From the NCBI GenBank assembly GCA_023846275.1, contig CM043869.1, positions 38,776,737 to 38,840,736 of the forward strand: 64,000 nucleotides of DNA, given 5' to 3'. The translations under genes were made by a program, and so were the position numbers. Positions 35,613-50,900 of the stretch are shown piece after piece. The notes under the pieces were generated by a model. The model searched no databases. It had not been told where the DNA came from and saw only the letters and a program-made list of their open reading frames with translations. Positions within the stretch are counted from its first letter, which is position 1. Each line of letters opens with the position of its first letter. Origin of the DNA: Vanilla planifolia. Its lineage: Eukaryota; Streptophyta; Magnoliopsida; Asparagales; Orchidaceae.

Positions 35613-38419
35613 AATTTCAAATCCTCTTTTTACATAGTTCACAATAAATCCAATTAAATTTTGAAAATTATAATCTAAGAAACAACAACTATCTTTAAAT
35701 TATCCTTCTTAATGATATATTTCTATGATATTTATTACAAATTTGTAAAATTTTACATGTTTTTTAAAAATATTGCCAAAATAATATTATTATATATTTG
35801 GTTTTAAAATATAAATTTTACTTAGTTATATAAGAATTAATTATATGTTTAATCTCATAGCTATAGGCTTACATAATAAATACATGTGTGCGACATCACA
35901 TTTTTTCCTAATTGATCTTACACTTAGTAATGCTATGACAATTTTTTTGTTTCTTTATTTTGCTTAACCACCTATAATGACAGTGGCCATTTAGCTGGTT
36001 TTGATTGCCAGTTCCATTAGGATTTTAGGTTAAAGAGGAAAATTACAATAGTTAGATAATTGCTTTATTTTTCCATTAAAATCTTAAGTTGAATTTAATT
36101 TTTAAAATCTCTTAGCTAGATGCCCTTAAAAATTTACTAATAAATTTTAAAAAAAAATTCTCATCAAACTTAATCATTTATAAAACGTTAATAATTTGTC
36201 AATATTGTCTAGATTTTCTTAATAATTTTTCCTATAAAATTCACATGCATTCTGCATATATGTCACCTACTAGACATGTTAAATTTCTTTAAAATTAATA
36301 TCATTAAACTATAAATAAAATATATTATTTTCTTAATATTTTCATTTCTTGACCTCATATAACAATTGATTATTTTTCTCTTCAACTATATTTATAACTT
36401 TTATTATAAGGTTGTTCCAAATCTCAATTCTTAAAAATATTTATCATAAATTTTTTATTAACCTAAAATTTTATATCTAACATTCTTCACTCTCTTTAGG
36501 ACTCCTAACCCTTTTCTCGATGTTGTACGATTTTTGAAATATTTGCAATAATCTATGAAAAGTTTATAAAAATCAAAATTTAGTAAAAATCTTATCTTTA
36601 ATAATATTGATAAGTCATCTCCTTCATTTTGGTTATTAATCAATTTGTCTAAATACACAAATGGTGAGATGTTGTTATGAAAACATGAGATAATGGTGAT
36701 TTAGGGAAAACATTAAATTTAATTTGGAAAATATGCGAATGATATTGCGATATAAGAAATAACAAAATAAGAAATAATTAAGAGGTAATGAGTAATGGAA
36801 ATGCAATACTATAAAAAGCATTGAATAATCATAATGCATATGCTTAATAATGATTATAATATGTATTTTTTATTAGTGTCATGATTATATTTGAGTATCA
36901 CATAATTATCATGCATCTAGTTGTGATAGTCCCTTTTCTTAGTTACCCAACCTTTCTAGATCTTTGGGAGACTTTTGAATTCTATTTTCTTTTTTTTTAT
37001 TCTTCACTTTGAAAACCATTTAAAACTACAAATGAAAGCATTTTAAATTCAAATTAACGACATAGTGGAAGCAAACATAAAAATCATCTTTTTATACAAC
37101 TTTTTAAAAATCATATGTTCCTGTTTTAAAACATATTCCATACAACATGATTGAATAATATATTTATTAAAATGTTATTTTACTAAATTAAAAGAATATA
37201 ATATATCACATATAATAAAAATATTTTGTCTTTTATATTATCAAATGCTAGCTAGCATTACTCTATCTTGATAATCTTATGTAATGTCTTTTTGGACTTG
37301 AAAGTGCTAGGATAAATTAGACATGAGCTAGTTAACATTAGTTAATGACAAAAGCATATAGCGTTACGTAAAACAAACAAGTATTGGATAACATGTGTAT
37401 ATTCTCAATTAGCATCAATATAAAATTATAAAAGGAACGTTATATTTCTTTTCCTTTTGAATCATATTTTAGCTTTAATAATTTTTATTAATTTTTTAAT
37501 TACTTTTTGTGTGCATCCAAAACAATTTAGTTTAGGTTGTTTGATAACATTTTCTTGAAAACACATTTAGAGACATGTTATGCTGTGCAATAGTGACGTA
37601 GGATAGTATGCTTAAAATTTATTTTAGCTCATAGATAATTGTGAAAGATCTAGGTCTAAATAATATATTTGTTCAAGAGCTTACCCAAAGGTGTTATAAG
37701 TTTAGAATTAAAAATTCTAAGAATGTTGGGTAAGTAAGAACTTTCCTAAAATATAAGGATATGCACTAGTTTTAATAAAAGGGCTCTAAATTTAAAAGAA
37801 ATTTTGTTTTAAATAACACATACATAAGTACTATTGTTGGTTGAGAAATGATAATATACACACATAATTAGAGTTTATAAAAGGCCAAACAAAAATTAAC
37901 ACAATCATATGCATTAACAAAAGAGTTGGACGCAACGAATAAAATTTCCAAGATGTGAAATAAAGTGAGGAAGAATTTTTCTAAAAATTTGATTTTTTTT
38001 TGTAGATGTTGGATAATGAGTCAGGATTTCTCTTTTTGAGTCTCTAATTTGTATTCCCTAGACACCTCTAGAATTATACCATTGAATTTTATGCACACAA
38101 AATGCTTGTATCACATAAACTTGGTGTCAATATTTCGTTATTTTATTCAAAAGTTTATCACTTACAACATGATGAGAATCTCTATTTATGGAGATATTAA
38201 ATGATATAAAAATAATTTATAAACTTAGAAATACAAAAGAATATTTAGAATATTAAAATATATATTATTAATTTTTTTAAAAAATTTCAAAATTTCAAAA
38301 GTTACCACAAATTATAAAATAAATATTTTAAATCATGTCAAAAAAAAATTAAAAAAAACTAACTTAAAAGCTACAAAAGTAATTGAATTAAGTAGTTCCC
38401 AAATCCCAAATAGCATATA

Positions 38420-38740
38420 TGCTTCAAGCGGTGGTAGCGATGAACAGTGAGGTAGTGGGCCGTGCAAACAATGAAGATGGAGAGGCGGCGTGATCACGTC
38501 TTGGCTCTTGTTTTTGGGTTGATGTGAGTTAAAGCAAATCAATGTGGTTTAATCGATCGACACATCGATTTTGGATTAGGCAGGGCTTGAGCAGGTAAAG
38601 TGGGTAGCCACAGGCTAGTAGGCCTCAGAGGTTGGCATGGTTGACATGGGAGGCATGCAGATCGATGTGGATTATGGCATCGTAGCTTATGGCGATGGTA
38701 CGATGACAAATGGGGTTGGAGGCAACGAATGATGGTGAGA
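38420..38740. other. Isolated GC-richer island in the desert
   Basis: About 320 bp are clearly richer in GC than the surrounding 10 kb, with ATCGATCGACACATCGAT near 38551 and repeated GGTTG, GGCATG and GATGG strings. Both strands have short open frames (for example minus 38539-38784, Pro/Cys/His-rich), but none carries a known motif. It could be a fragment of a retroelement or of a lost gene. Confidence 0.35.
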
Positions 38741-41700
38741 ATAACCCAAATTAAAATTTTAACTCTTTTGAAGCATTTTTTCAACCAAATTTTGCATTGA
38801 CAGAATTACGAGAATGATGAAGGGATGACCAGTACTTAATTTAAAGCTAGAAATAAAAGACTGTTAATTTTTCTTTAAACGACTTAAATAAAATTATAGA
38901 AGCAAATAACTTGACAAAATATTAAAAGTAATTATAAATATGCAATAAATAAGAGTTAGCTATAATTAACCTCACAATAACATTGATTAATGAAAAGTAG
39001 AGGGGTTAAGACTTCGAGTTTGAATAGAACTAGCATGCATCTAAATAAAATCCCTACATGATGTACTAAACACTATTGCATCAAATGGTTTTACTTCTAG
39101 AGACATATTATTCTATATAGTAAAATATTTATTCTCTAAGATATGTTACTTTGGATAACAAGTTGTCATTTGCAAAAAATTATTGATGCAACATATATTA
39201 TTTCATTTTGTTATGCCCTTCTAATTCAATTATATATCAATATTTTATTAATCATCTATTTTTTAACACATATCACATGATATACATTTAGAATATAATT
39301 AAAATAATATATCAAAATAATGCATAAATTGAAGCATGTATGAAAATTAGCACAACAACATATTAGAAAAATCAACATTAGTGAAAATCTCTTATATAAT
39401 ATTTTCATTTTCTTAAGATCTCCAACTTAGCATTACATATTATATCAAAAGATATTCATGATGTTCAGATTTTGCATATTATTCAATTGCTATGTAGTGT
39501 CTCACCAAGTTTAAATCTTGCTCTTTGCTTTTGATGCTAAGTACCAATGATTGAAATTTATCGGGGTTGCACTTATCCAAATAATATCTCCTCTCATATT
39601 CATTCCAAACACTTGGTAGTACTTTGTTTCTCTCTTTCCTTCAGTCTATACACTTAGCCAAAGTTAATCACACTAGTTTTCCCCCAAAAAAATTTCCCAA
39701 GATTACCTTCACTTATTTTTATACTTAATAGATGTCTCTTTATATTCCCATCCATTCTACTTCTTAACAATTACGTTTTTTTGGTTTTGTGTCTCTTCAT
39801 CTTTTTTCAATTAATTCTGATAGTTTCTCATCATCTAGACTTTTCTTACAATATTTTACTCCACTCTTCTGACATTTTTGGTTGTAAAATATAATAGGTT
39901 TTACACGTGTAAGTGTACAATTGTCATTTTCGTACTATATTATATGATACTTATTTTTACTTAATATGTATTATATTCTTCTTGTGGCACTAACATGATA
40001 TTATTATTTTACTTGTACAATGAACTTCAATGCATATACTTCATGCATTATAACTTGATGATTTCATGTATGACGCTATTCATCCCATGATCGTATCAAT
40101 GTGATTGTATCCATCTTACTATACAATTCATTCATTTGTTAACCCATCATTTTTTTTCTAGTCTGATCTATTAAGACTCCATGCTCTATTCTACATAAAA
40201 AGTACTTGTATTTTTACAATATTTACTTGACTTTCATGCTTGTTTACATAAATTTTTACTTCATTCTATTATTTGATTGTACTATATAATGAGCATTTTC
40301 TATAGTTGTCACTCCTTTGTTCTCACTCAGACAAACCATACATGATACTATTAACCAGTCATTCCTTTTTTTACTCTCCTAAACATACTGTATGATTTGC
40401 CTAAATATATTGTATGATCCATTTTTCATAAGCTTATAATTTTTTAGATTAAATTTAAAACTTTTTAAATTCCTACAAAAATATATTCATGATTACTTCA
40501 TTACTTTTACCATTTCTCCAACATTTGGGTCATCAATTATTAAGACAAATTTCTTTTGAATCATTATCATCACTAGATCTAATAGTCATATTATTAAATG
40601 ATATCTAGTCAGCATCCATCTCAGCAATCTAAATAACATTAGATAGATATTTTATTTGAATATTTATATCTTAAATTCTAAAACGTTAAGCCTGGTGTAA
40701 TATATTTATATATATTGAGGTTATAGTATATACTAATTCATATATCTAATTTGAAGATTGATATCTTACGATTTAACACATTGAGCCTAGTGTTAAGGAT
40801 AATTCATTTGAGAATCTGAATTTTACTTTTGTTTATCATAAGTGAAATAATTATACTAGTTTATATGTGTGAAATAGACATGTTTGTTAAGATATTATTT
40901 TCAAAATTATTTTATATTCTTTTTCATTTTAAACATTCTTTATGTTCCATTACTTTAACATGTTTTTTAAGTCATTTTATCTCAAAAATTATTGCTTCAA
41001 TTCATACTTGTAGAATTTCTTAATTGTATCATATGATCATCAATAACTAGGAAATCTGTATTATATTATATTTTTATAGTATTGTTATCTTATCGTATGC
41101 TTTTCCTCTGTTTTTTTACTTAATTTGTTTGTTTGGTATGATGTACAAGTTCTATAAAGCTATCCTATAATATGATAATCATATCATATTGTGCGTTCTT
41201 ATATGATCCTTTTTATTTTAAACATATTTCTTATGATTGTTCAGTAAGATCTATATAATCATATTATATGACCATTGAATAATTTTATATTATTTCATTT
41301 TATTTGTTTATTTCACCAATATGCTTACATCATTCATGGTTTATACTGATGCGATAAAACATTATAATGTGAGTCAATTCTGTTAACATGTCCAACTTAC
41401 AGACTTAGCATCTTTTTTTAAACTCAAGTAAAATACGATCATATATGCAATAATAATGATGCTCCTTACACTAGTGTGATTCATAAAATCACTTTGTACG
41501 ATATCTCCATTCCAAATGATATATACCGTCTTGCTAATATTATATTTTCTTGCAACAAACTCAATACTCTTATTTTCTTTGCCAAGCAAACCTAACACCA
41601 TGTATCTCTCTCATTAACAAAATTAACCTTCTCTTTATCTCTCCTTCATATAAGTGAGGTCTCCTTCTTTTTGCCTAATTGAAACTAATCTCTTATTGAA

Positions 41701-42216
41701 CATCTCTTCATCATCTCCCCTTATAGCTGCTTGTTGACAACTTTGCACAACAATTAGAAAAGTAAAATAATAAAAATAAAGGAGTATACCTCATTGACTA
41801 CTTGTTGAACATGTGAGCTAGAATACTTTCTCTTGATCAAAGCTATTGTAGTTCATAGTAGCTTATCGTGGTGGCAAACAATGTCCCATTCAATATCTTA
41901 ACCAACCTAATGCTCACTTGGAAACACTCATGCATGGGAAAGGAAAAGACATTTTATAATGCAATATCTACCATTATAATTATTGTATGTTTATGTATTA
42001 TATCTTTTAAAATGCCTATAAAGTTGAAAAAGTGACTATGAGTGCATGCATGCTTGACCTCCTTGTAATTACTACCCAAAGCAGTTACTGAGTTGTTGTC
42101 ATGTCGCCAAACACACATTCTTTTCACATGGAATGTTGGCAAATACCTTAAGCATGAAAAATGACAATTTGCTCCTCTAATATTTAGTTATTTAAAAATC
42201 AATCATATAATAATTT

Positions 42217-42342
42217 GATTTGCTTAAGACAAAATTTTCAAAATTATAAATCTATTATCTCATTACACATTCTCATATTTATAAATTTAATATTTATGAT
42301 TTGATTTAAGACAAAATTTTAAAAATTATAAATCTATCATGA
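42217..42342. repeat. Short tandem duplication (period ~81 bp)
   Basis: GATTTG-TTAAGACAAAATTTT, followed by AAAATTATAAATCTAT-AT, occurs at about 42218 and again at about 42299. Confidence 0.6.
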
Positions 42343-43540
42343 GTGATATTTTGATAATTATAATTTATATTAACATATTTCAAAATTCTTGCATTTTTAC
42401 ATTAATTGAGAGAATCATGTATCATTCTTTGAATGTTTCATAGTACTTTTTATAATTGTTTTATATTTATTACCAAATTATAGTCTCTTATAACTATAGT
42501 TCTAATGTTTTATTGTCTCCTTTAAAACTAACACCAATATTTCTTTCTTTCAATTGAGTGATACTTCATTTTTTCAATAGTCTTTTCTTGTCTATTCTAT
42601 TTAATCCTTAGGTTTCATAAGACATTGGTATTTAAAATATCTATGTGTTGTATTTTCTTAAACTTTTGTACCACTTTTTCTGCATCACAAGTTTTTGATG
42701 TAATTATAATGCTTTTTTCAAAAAGATTGTATCTTTTGTCATACTTTGCTTAATAATAATTGATAACTCCATTAAAATTTATATTAGTTTTCACATAGGT
42801 TCATTATTTTTTTTATTGAAATGTAAATGTTTGATCAAAGCAATTAAAAAATTGCCGCTTTACTTTTGACAATTCTTTTCATTTAATTTCAATAATATCT
42901 TTCATTTCTAATCTTTCCTCATCTCTTCTTCAATTCATTATCTTTTCATCTATCCATAATCATAAATTTATATTTTGATATTCTATTCTTTATAAATGCA
43001 AATGCATTATTATTATTATAATTTTTTTTGTTATTCTCAATGATAAAATTGTATAAAATTTCATATTTATTGGACAACTTTGATCCTTTTATTCGAATAA
43101 ACTAATAATTTGCTTATTTTGTCATAGATGAAGTGAACTGACAAATTCATTTATAAATATAAATTTAATGGTAGGTTTTTTAGAATATTGTTTGATTATT
43201 TATTGAGAAAATATTGCATCTTGCAATTTATTTTTTAGTTGTTTTAAAAAGATAAATTACAAAATATAATAAATATTTGAAAATATATTTTCATTGACAA
43301 TTTCATAATGGTTAATTGAGCAGTGGTTGAGGTGACATGTTTTCATCAGCGACAATGATGACAGTAGTCAGTGCTTGATTGACCTTCACTGCGTGGGAAA
43401 GAAAAGGTATTAAAATGATTTAATCATAAATCAGGTAAATTAAATAAAAATTATGTAACTTATACGATGTACTGTTTTGAATAAAAATATTTTTTAAAAA
43501 TTGAATACAAAATAAAACTTTCTTCGAAATAAAATCTACA

Positions 43541-43926
43541 CTCTACTTGGTGATCTCTACGTTGCCGAACATTTGACTCCTGTTGTGCACGGGTTCAATG
43601 CACGGTCTAATGTACCTCCGCCACGTTCCGAACGGCTACACTAACATGCGAAGGAATCTCCAATCTCGATTACTCGTACGGAAACAGACGCCGTCTTAAC
43701 GTGTTAATGCGGGACAAATGATTCTAGTGCCCCAAACCAATATTTTTTTTTTAACTTTTGTTACTTGTCCATTTCCAGTTTCACAGTGGCTGCAACAATT
43801 TTCTACGGCGACGTCGTCGGGTTTGGGACAACCGGAGAGGAGCGAGATATTGAGTTCTGAGGTAATTCCTTCTTCTCTGCGAAACCTAATTCACTTTCTC
43901 GCGAAGCGTTATCATTGATTATCTCG
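43541..43926 (+). promoter_or_regulatory. Promoter and 5' leader of the DDT/PHD gene
   Basis: GC rises abruptly near 43545 and stays up to the ATG. No TATA box is evident, which suits a housekeeping-type chromatin gene. A possible leader donor, TTCTGAG|GTAATT, lies near 43860, but no spliced leader can be proven. Confidence 0.35.
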
Positions 43927-44951
43927 ATGGAGGTCGTTGGTATGCTAGTTCGGAAGTGCTTCTTAGGGCTCGGATCATTCTCCGGGGTTGTTGAGTCGTA
44001 CGATGCTGCCTCTGGTTACTTCAGCATCCGTTACGAGGATGGAGAGTCGGAGGAGGTTGATATGGATGAATTCGATACGATCCTGAGGGAAATGGGCCAG
44101 GAGCCGTGTCTTGCTGCACTACCTCGGCGGAGCATCCGTAGCCGGCGGTCAAAGAAGCGCCGACGCTTTGATCCGGGGGACACTTGTGCGACGGACGGGG
44201 TTTCTGGAGAAGCAGATGATCGTTGCTTCTCTGAGTGTGGTGAAAGGTTGGATGGATTTGCTCACACGGGTGAGGTGTTGATGAACGGTGATAACGGCGC
44301 TGGTGGGGGGATGTGTGGTAATTCGGCAGATCATCTGGTAGGTTCGGATGTTGCAGATTTGCACGGAGGGAAAGTGGTGCCGGATAATTGCAGCACCGAT
44401 GAGAAATTCACGGATAATTGCAGCGCTGATGAGAAGCGTGAAGAAGATTTGGGTGGTGAAGGGGTTTTAGCTGATGCTGAGGCGATGGATGTTGGAAGTG
44501 TGAGGAAAAGGATGAAGGTTTCTGGTCAAACTGGACGCACTGCAGGCGTGCCTCTTCGGAGGAGCGCTAGGAGAACGTACACTTCCCTACTGTCTCCCAC
44601 TGATGCAGTAGCTTGCAAGACTGAACCGGCCCTGGAAAACGGTCAGTTGTTTGAAAAAAAGTTGGAGTTTGATAGAACTGATTCCAAGCCAACACTACCT
44701 CCTTCTTCCAGTGTCTTGGACGTGAATGGTCTTCCCGTCCTTGATCTTTTCTCAGTTTACTCCTGCTTAAGATCTTTCAGTAGGTCGCTATTTCTGAGTC
44801 CTTTTCGTTTAGAAGCACTTGTTTCGGCTTTAAGGTGCCAATTCACCAATCCTTTGATTGATTCAATACACTTCTCTATTTTACAAGCTCTGAAACCCCA
44901 TTTGGTACGTCTTATGGAGGAGGGGTCTCGTTCTGCAACTGAGTGCCTCAG
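43927..44951 (+). CDS. DDT/PHD gene exon 1 (Tudor-like and DDT domains)
   Basis: Begins at the only in-frame ATG (MEVVGMLVRKC). It encodes the Tudor-like module, an acidic/basic linker with RRSIRSRRSKKRRRF (a likely nuclear localisation signal), and the DDT domain. It ends in a split Arg codon, CTCAG|GTACGT. Confidence 0.92.
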
Positions 44952-47900
44952 GTACGTGCTCAATTTCTAGATTCTAGTGTCTTGTCACGGTTCTTGCCAA
45001 GTTCTTGCATGTTATTGTGTTTTTTTCTTTTCAGGAATCTTAACTGGGATCTGCTAGACCATACTACGTGGCCTTTATTTCTTGTTGAATATCTTATATT
45101 TTGTGGTTCTTCTCTGAGGCCAAACTTCAATTTTGCGCATTTGAAGCTTTTGGATTTTGAGTACTACTTTCAACCAGCTGAAGTGAAACTTGAGATTCTT
45201 CGATGTTTATGTGATGATGTTGTTGCAGTAGAACACCTAAGATCAGAGCTCAATAGAATGGTGACAGAATCTGAACTTATCCTAGATGCTAGCAATAACA
45301 TTAGTACCTCTAAGAAACAAAAAATTTTTTCAATGCATGGAAGAGAAAGTTTTATGGCACAAGAGGGAATTGATGACTTAGCTGATGGAAACAGCAATGA
45401 ATGTTGTCTATGTAGGATGGATGGCAATTTAATTTGCTGTGATGGCTGTCCTGCTGCTTTTCATTCTAGATGTGTGGGTATGGCCAAAGAACTTTTACCT
45501 GAGGGTGAGTGGTATTGCCCGGAGTGTCTAATGGATAAAGATGGAGTTGTCAGTTTTTCAATGCCATTCAAGGGGGCAGACATTTTGGGCAGAGATTCTC
45601 ATGGAAGGCTGTATTATGGCTGCTGTGGTTATCTCTTGGTGTAAGTATAATTACTTTGATGTGCTTTTTAATCACAAGTTCTTGTATTAACCCCCATTTC
45701 TATTTATATCTCATCCCTCTTATGTCTCTTCTCTATTGCGTATTTAAACAATATTAATGTTGTTTGTTGGCCATATCAGTATTTTATCCAACTTGAAATT
45801 TAGTGAGTTTTGACCTTTGAGTTTTGCCTTATGTTGGTTAGAATATCTAACAAGTAATACTAAGAAAGTTATTATTAGTTTTTTATTCAGACTTGCATCT
45901 TTGAAATGTTCAACTTTTTCCCCTTGTTCATATTTTTTCTTAAATTCTATATAATTTTTTATGGGAGTACTAGTCTTTTGGTGGATATGTTGTCATTGGA
46001 AAATAACTTTTATTGTGCTTTTTAACTTGCAATTTATCCTTTGTAACTCATTTTTGAGCAATTTAGCAAGGTTTGATTTCTAGAAGGCAAAAATAAAATT
46101 TGTTTACACATTTTTTGTAGTAGAAAAAGTGGAAATTACATGGTTTTTATGCTTCTTTTATTGGTCCCAAGTTTGCTTGGGATGTTGCAAAGGTTTTCTC
46201 TAGGTTTTTTATTTTGTTTCTATGATTGAAGACCTTGTTGAACCCTTGATCTTTGCACTATTAGTTTGATGATAATAAGATAATTATATTGTTTTATTAA
46301 TATTTTTTTAGTTGTTTCAAATCATATATCTTTAGACCCAATAGCTTAATCTATTGAAGAGCTGATCTATTAATTTGAGTAATTCACAAGTGAAGACAAG
46401 CTAGGGAATGTTGGTGGTATTAGGCGAACATGACTCAATTTACAAGCCTTGGAGTCTTGTGGACTAGTTTTTGGGGAAATGGCCAATCATATGGAGTGTC
46501 AGGTTTTCTACATTATTTTAATTAGATTGTTAAACCTTTACCTGTACATGGTGGCACTTAAGATTGCATGAAACTCTCTTTGTTTATGCATGCATATGAG
46601 TTGCATAAATCTCAAATGATATTATTCCAAAGCAATCAAGACTCAAAGAAAACTAAGTATTTGAAAAAGTTCAGTTGACACTAAACTGTTCATCTTACTA
46701 GTTCTATGATTGTAAAAACGATAATACTTATCATACCTATACAATTCCTTTACCAGTCTTGTGCCTTGAGTGTAACTTGGAATGATTTATATATCATATA
46801 TGTATGATTTACTTATCATATAAGTATAATAATCATTTAGGTTAAAATTGGAAGATTAAAGGCATGATCATATATAGTATCGGTCTTGTATGAAACATTG
46901 TTATATTAAGGTTTTTAAGCTATCATATGTATTATACATAACAAAATCTATATCGCATTTGTACGATAATGTCTCTTTTTTTAACACTAAATTAATCCTT
47001 AAATGAATCGTTTGAATATAATTTTAAATCGTATAGGTATGATTCACATATGTAAAACATAATAATTGAACTAATTTGTTTTCGTATATATATGATGTTT
47101 TTTATCATACACGTATGAAGTCATTGTAACAGCTCAATGTGTAAGTCAATCTAATAGTCTACATCTTCATGGAATTATGATGCTAGTATCATACTCTTGT
47201 GAAGCATTTGTAAACTCGAGAGCAAAACAACTTGTGGAAAAAATTCATTATACACATATGATTCTTCCCTATTAGATTTGTACAATCTCAAGATCACTAA
47301 GAAACCTACAAGTATAATTTTATCATATTTATTCAAACTTTATGTTCATCTTGTACAAGGTTTATAAAACTCAAGAGCTTTCTTCACAATGTGTGTTAAG
47401 TATTAATTGTGCATTACGATGTTTTTTATCGTACTTGTATGATAAATTTGAAGTAAAATATGTATGTTGTACAAGCGCTTTGTCGGATGATTAGACTTTT
47501 TTGCCTATTGGCCTGGTGTGATCCCTTATTTGTATTTGTACAAATGCAAATCGACATCTCTTACTACTATTTTAATCACTTTGGAAATATGATTTTAGCT
47601 TTTGGTATGTCTTAATTGATCTTAAGCGATTAAAATGTATAAAGAGGAGGATATTCAATAAACCAAAAACTAATGATTGAATAAGCAAAAACATTCAACG
47701 GTTCAAAAGGAAATATCTACTCATGTCTCTCGGTTGGGGCATTTCATTTGCTGATTACGTCTTTCTACTTGAGATCATTTCATCTTTATTAAATGCACAT
47801 TGTTAACATCGTTCGCATTATATTTAGATAGTATATTACTTTTGTTTGAAGGTGAAGGGCATAGACTTGCTGTAATCTTCATTTTCTTAAGTGCTATAAC

Positions 47901-50900
47901 TTAAGTCTCTTAGCTGCTGCTTAACTCTTCTGACTTGTTATTGATGGCTTCTTTTAACACCTTGTGGATCCCTATGTGTATCTTGTTTGTTAGGTTTATC
48001 CCTATTTGGTTGCAACTAAAAAAGAGTGATTGCTTGTTATGTTTATCCTTATTTGGTTGCAACAAAAATGAGTTATTGTTTGTAAGGTTTACCCCTACCT
48101 GATTGCCGCAAAAATGGAGTGGTTGTTCTGTAAAGCTTAGCCATTTGGTCGAAAGTAGTTGTAAGCATTGGTAAGGTCGAAACATCTAAACATCCAGTGT
48201 TTATTTTATTCTTTTTATTTGATATTATTTAGCTTATTATTCACACAAATAGTTTTTAAAAGTTAATTCATTATTTGTTAAAACCGATCATCAAATTTTT
48301 TCATTAACAGTGAATTAAAGTGTTACCATATATTTTATTATTGCATTCAAAACTTATTTATAAAAATCACAATTCACCTCCCCCTCGTGGGCATCATATT
48401 TTTAGTAAATCTTACAAATTTTAGGTAATTTTTAGCTTCAATTGAGGTTGAATTTCAGTGATCAAATCGAGTTATGAGTGAAACCACTGGCTCAAACAAT
48501 ATTGTTAGCCAAAGTTTTAACCTTGATCATATGGGCTTGTAATTAAATGATTTATTTATATATATAAAGTATTTATATAATTGATTGAGTTAATGAAATC
48601 ATGATGGCATATGTTGGCACATTTAATATGGTTAAATGTATAAATTTATATATGCCAAAATTTTAACAAAAAATAAAACATTAAAAAAAATCAAATTTTT
48701 TTTGTTTCAATTGAAATTGAATTAGCTTTGTACAAATTAGGCTTGTTGGAATTGAATTTTTCCTAGACGAAGCTTGAATTGGATTGACACTGAATGAATC
48801 ATCTTTAATTTGATATTGAGCTAAGAGAAATTAGCTTGAGATCGAAACTTTAACCACCTTAAGTTGTGTTAAATGATAAACATTTGACATAAAATTTGTT
48901 TAAAAAATATGAAAGTAACTCTTTATGAAATTGTATAAAGATTAGGGCATTTGTTCGAAGAGATGCATTGCATGAATAAGGTGATGGATGGGTTGGGGGT
49001 AATGCATGCCAAAGCCTATTGGTAAATGAGGCAGGATCTCAATGCCTTTGATGGATGTAGTAATGAAACTAATTCAAGATACTAGAATCAGGGTCTTTTT
49101 AGATACTTTCGCTGGCAATTTTATGTGATTAGTAAATATCATGACTATGTCTGTTAGTTTTTTGAAATAAAAAAAAGGAACCAAGTCAATATTATTTGGT
49201 TGGTTTGATTTAGATTGAAAAATTTAAGTTTTGTCTTTGGTAGACCAGAAATGAAACTATCACATATTTTCAATTTTTGTTTCAATTTTTTTGGTGGATT
49301 CTATTTTATGGTTTGTTGGTTTTAATCCAGTTCAAAGTCTGATCTTTGGATTTCAGATTTGATTAATTAAATAAATTTCAAACAACAAATTTTATATTTT
49401 GGTTTGATTGATACAAACTTAATGCAAGCTTGTGGAAGCGTAATGGGTATTGTGAGATTTTGTTGTTGGATCTATTAGTAATGAGTTAGATAATATTTTG
49501 TTTTTCAGTGCTTAAGGCTGTCATCAAGCTTATGGTAAGTTTCATAATTAGATGAAATTTGTGAAGTCATAAAAATAGTAAAAATTAGGCATTTCGGAGT
49601 TAGGGAAAGCAATTTCAAATAGAAAAGTGATGGACATGAAACTTATGCTAAATAGTTATGTTTAAAACATTACAAAATTATATGTTATTCTTAGCAAGTT
49701 TTATGTAATAAAAGGGTCCAAATGTGAGCTTAAATGGTGTGATCATGATTTTTAGGACAACCGATATTTGGATTCAAGCTCTGAAAACCATGTCTTACAG
49801 TTGTTTTTCCAATAAGACCATTTTTAAGTTTGCCTTGGCATTTGATTTTGTAATTGATAATAACTTTCTTCAACAAACAAGAAGAGCATTAGATTTCCTA
49901 CAAGAGTGAATCATCAAGATTGTTTATTAATTATTTAGTAATGAGAAAAAGAGAATATATAGTTTTCATATGTTTTATGGGTAATTTTGGTAGAATATGT
50001 GATCACTCATCATCAATTGATTGCCTTTGATGTCAAACTGAAAAGTTGGTGGGGAACTTCTGTTAAAACAATGCCATAGGATTATATGGTGGAAATTTCA
50101 GTATGAAAATATGATTTTATGCTCTGATGGAGTCTTAAGAGTCATGCTTTTGGTATACATAAAGGGGTTAATGTTATATGTAATAATATTGCTAAGTGTT
50201 TTTATAATGATGTTAGCAATGTGATAGTGCTAGAAACAAGACATATAAGAAAAGTTAAAGAGAATTACATTTGTTGTAAAACGTTCTACAGTTGCAAGAA
50301 TAAGAAGAATTGTGTCAAATATGAACTACCATGATGAGTGGCTAAAAAGCTCTAAAATACATGTGGGAATACTAAGAAGTGATTTAAAGATCTATATAAG
50401 AAATTGGATGCTAAATATGAAGAAAGACACATGTATATAAAAAAGGGATAATCTAATGACCTACTCTAGTAAAATGTATTATAGTTGATGATCAAAAACA
50501 TTCTAGTTAATGAGGTTATCAAATCTAGACAAAAAAATATTTGTATAAGCTTTTCAATGACAATCATGACACGATGATTGCTTTAGGGGAGTTTATTCAT
50601 TTGTTTTTTTTAACAGTGAACAAATAAATATAATTTTGGAAACTTTTAAAAAAGTTGAAATGTGGAAAGAATGTATCTGATATGTCATTATGAGAAGGTA
50701 TACTTGAGCTTTCCTTTTTGATGTTGGAGAGCGAGCTTAGACAGTAAACTTGGGACCCTGATAACAAGGTTCATGATCTTTACAGCTATGCTTGTTTGTA
50801 CTAATGGATATTTTTAAAGACTAAAAAATTGTCAAATAAATGGAGGAAATAAGCTGACATCTAATTATTGAATAGGGTATATCCAAAATTGTGCTAAATG

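Larger units (their letters stand above)
26350..43540. other. 17-kb AT-rich gene desert
   Basis: No convincing protein gene, tRNA or intact mobile element. Listed repeats aside, it is low-GC DNA with many poly-A/T runs. Short open frames (under 100 codons) have AT-driven composition and no motifs. Parts, notably 33.0-33.7 and 39.9-41.5 kb, share a TATGAT/ATCATA-rich texture with the large intron at 46.7-47.5 kb, so they may be remnants of one repeat family. Confidence 0.55.
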
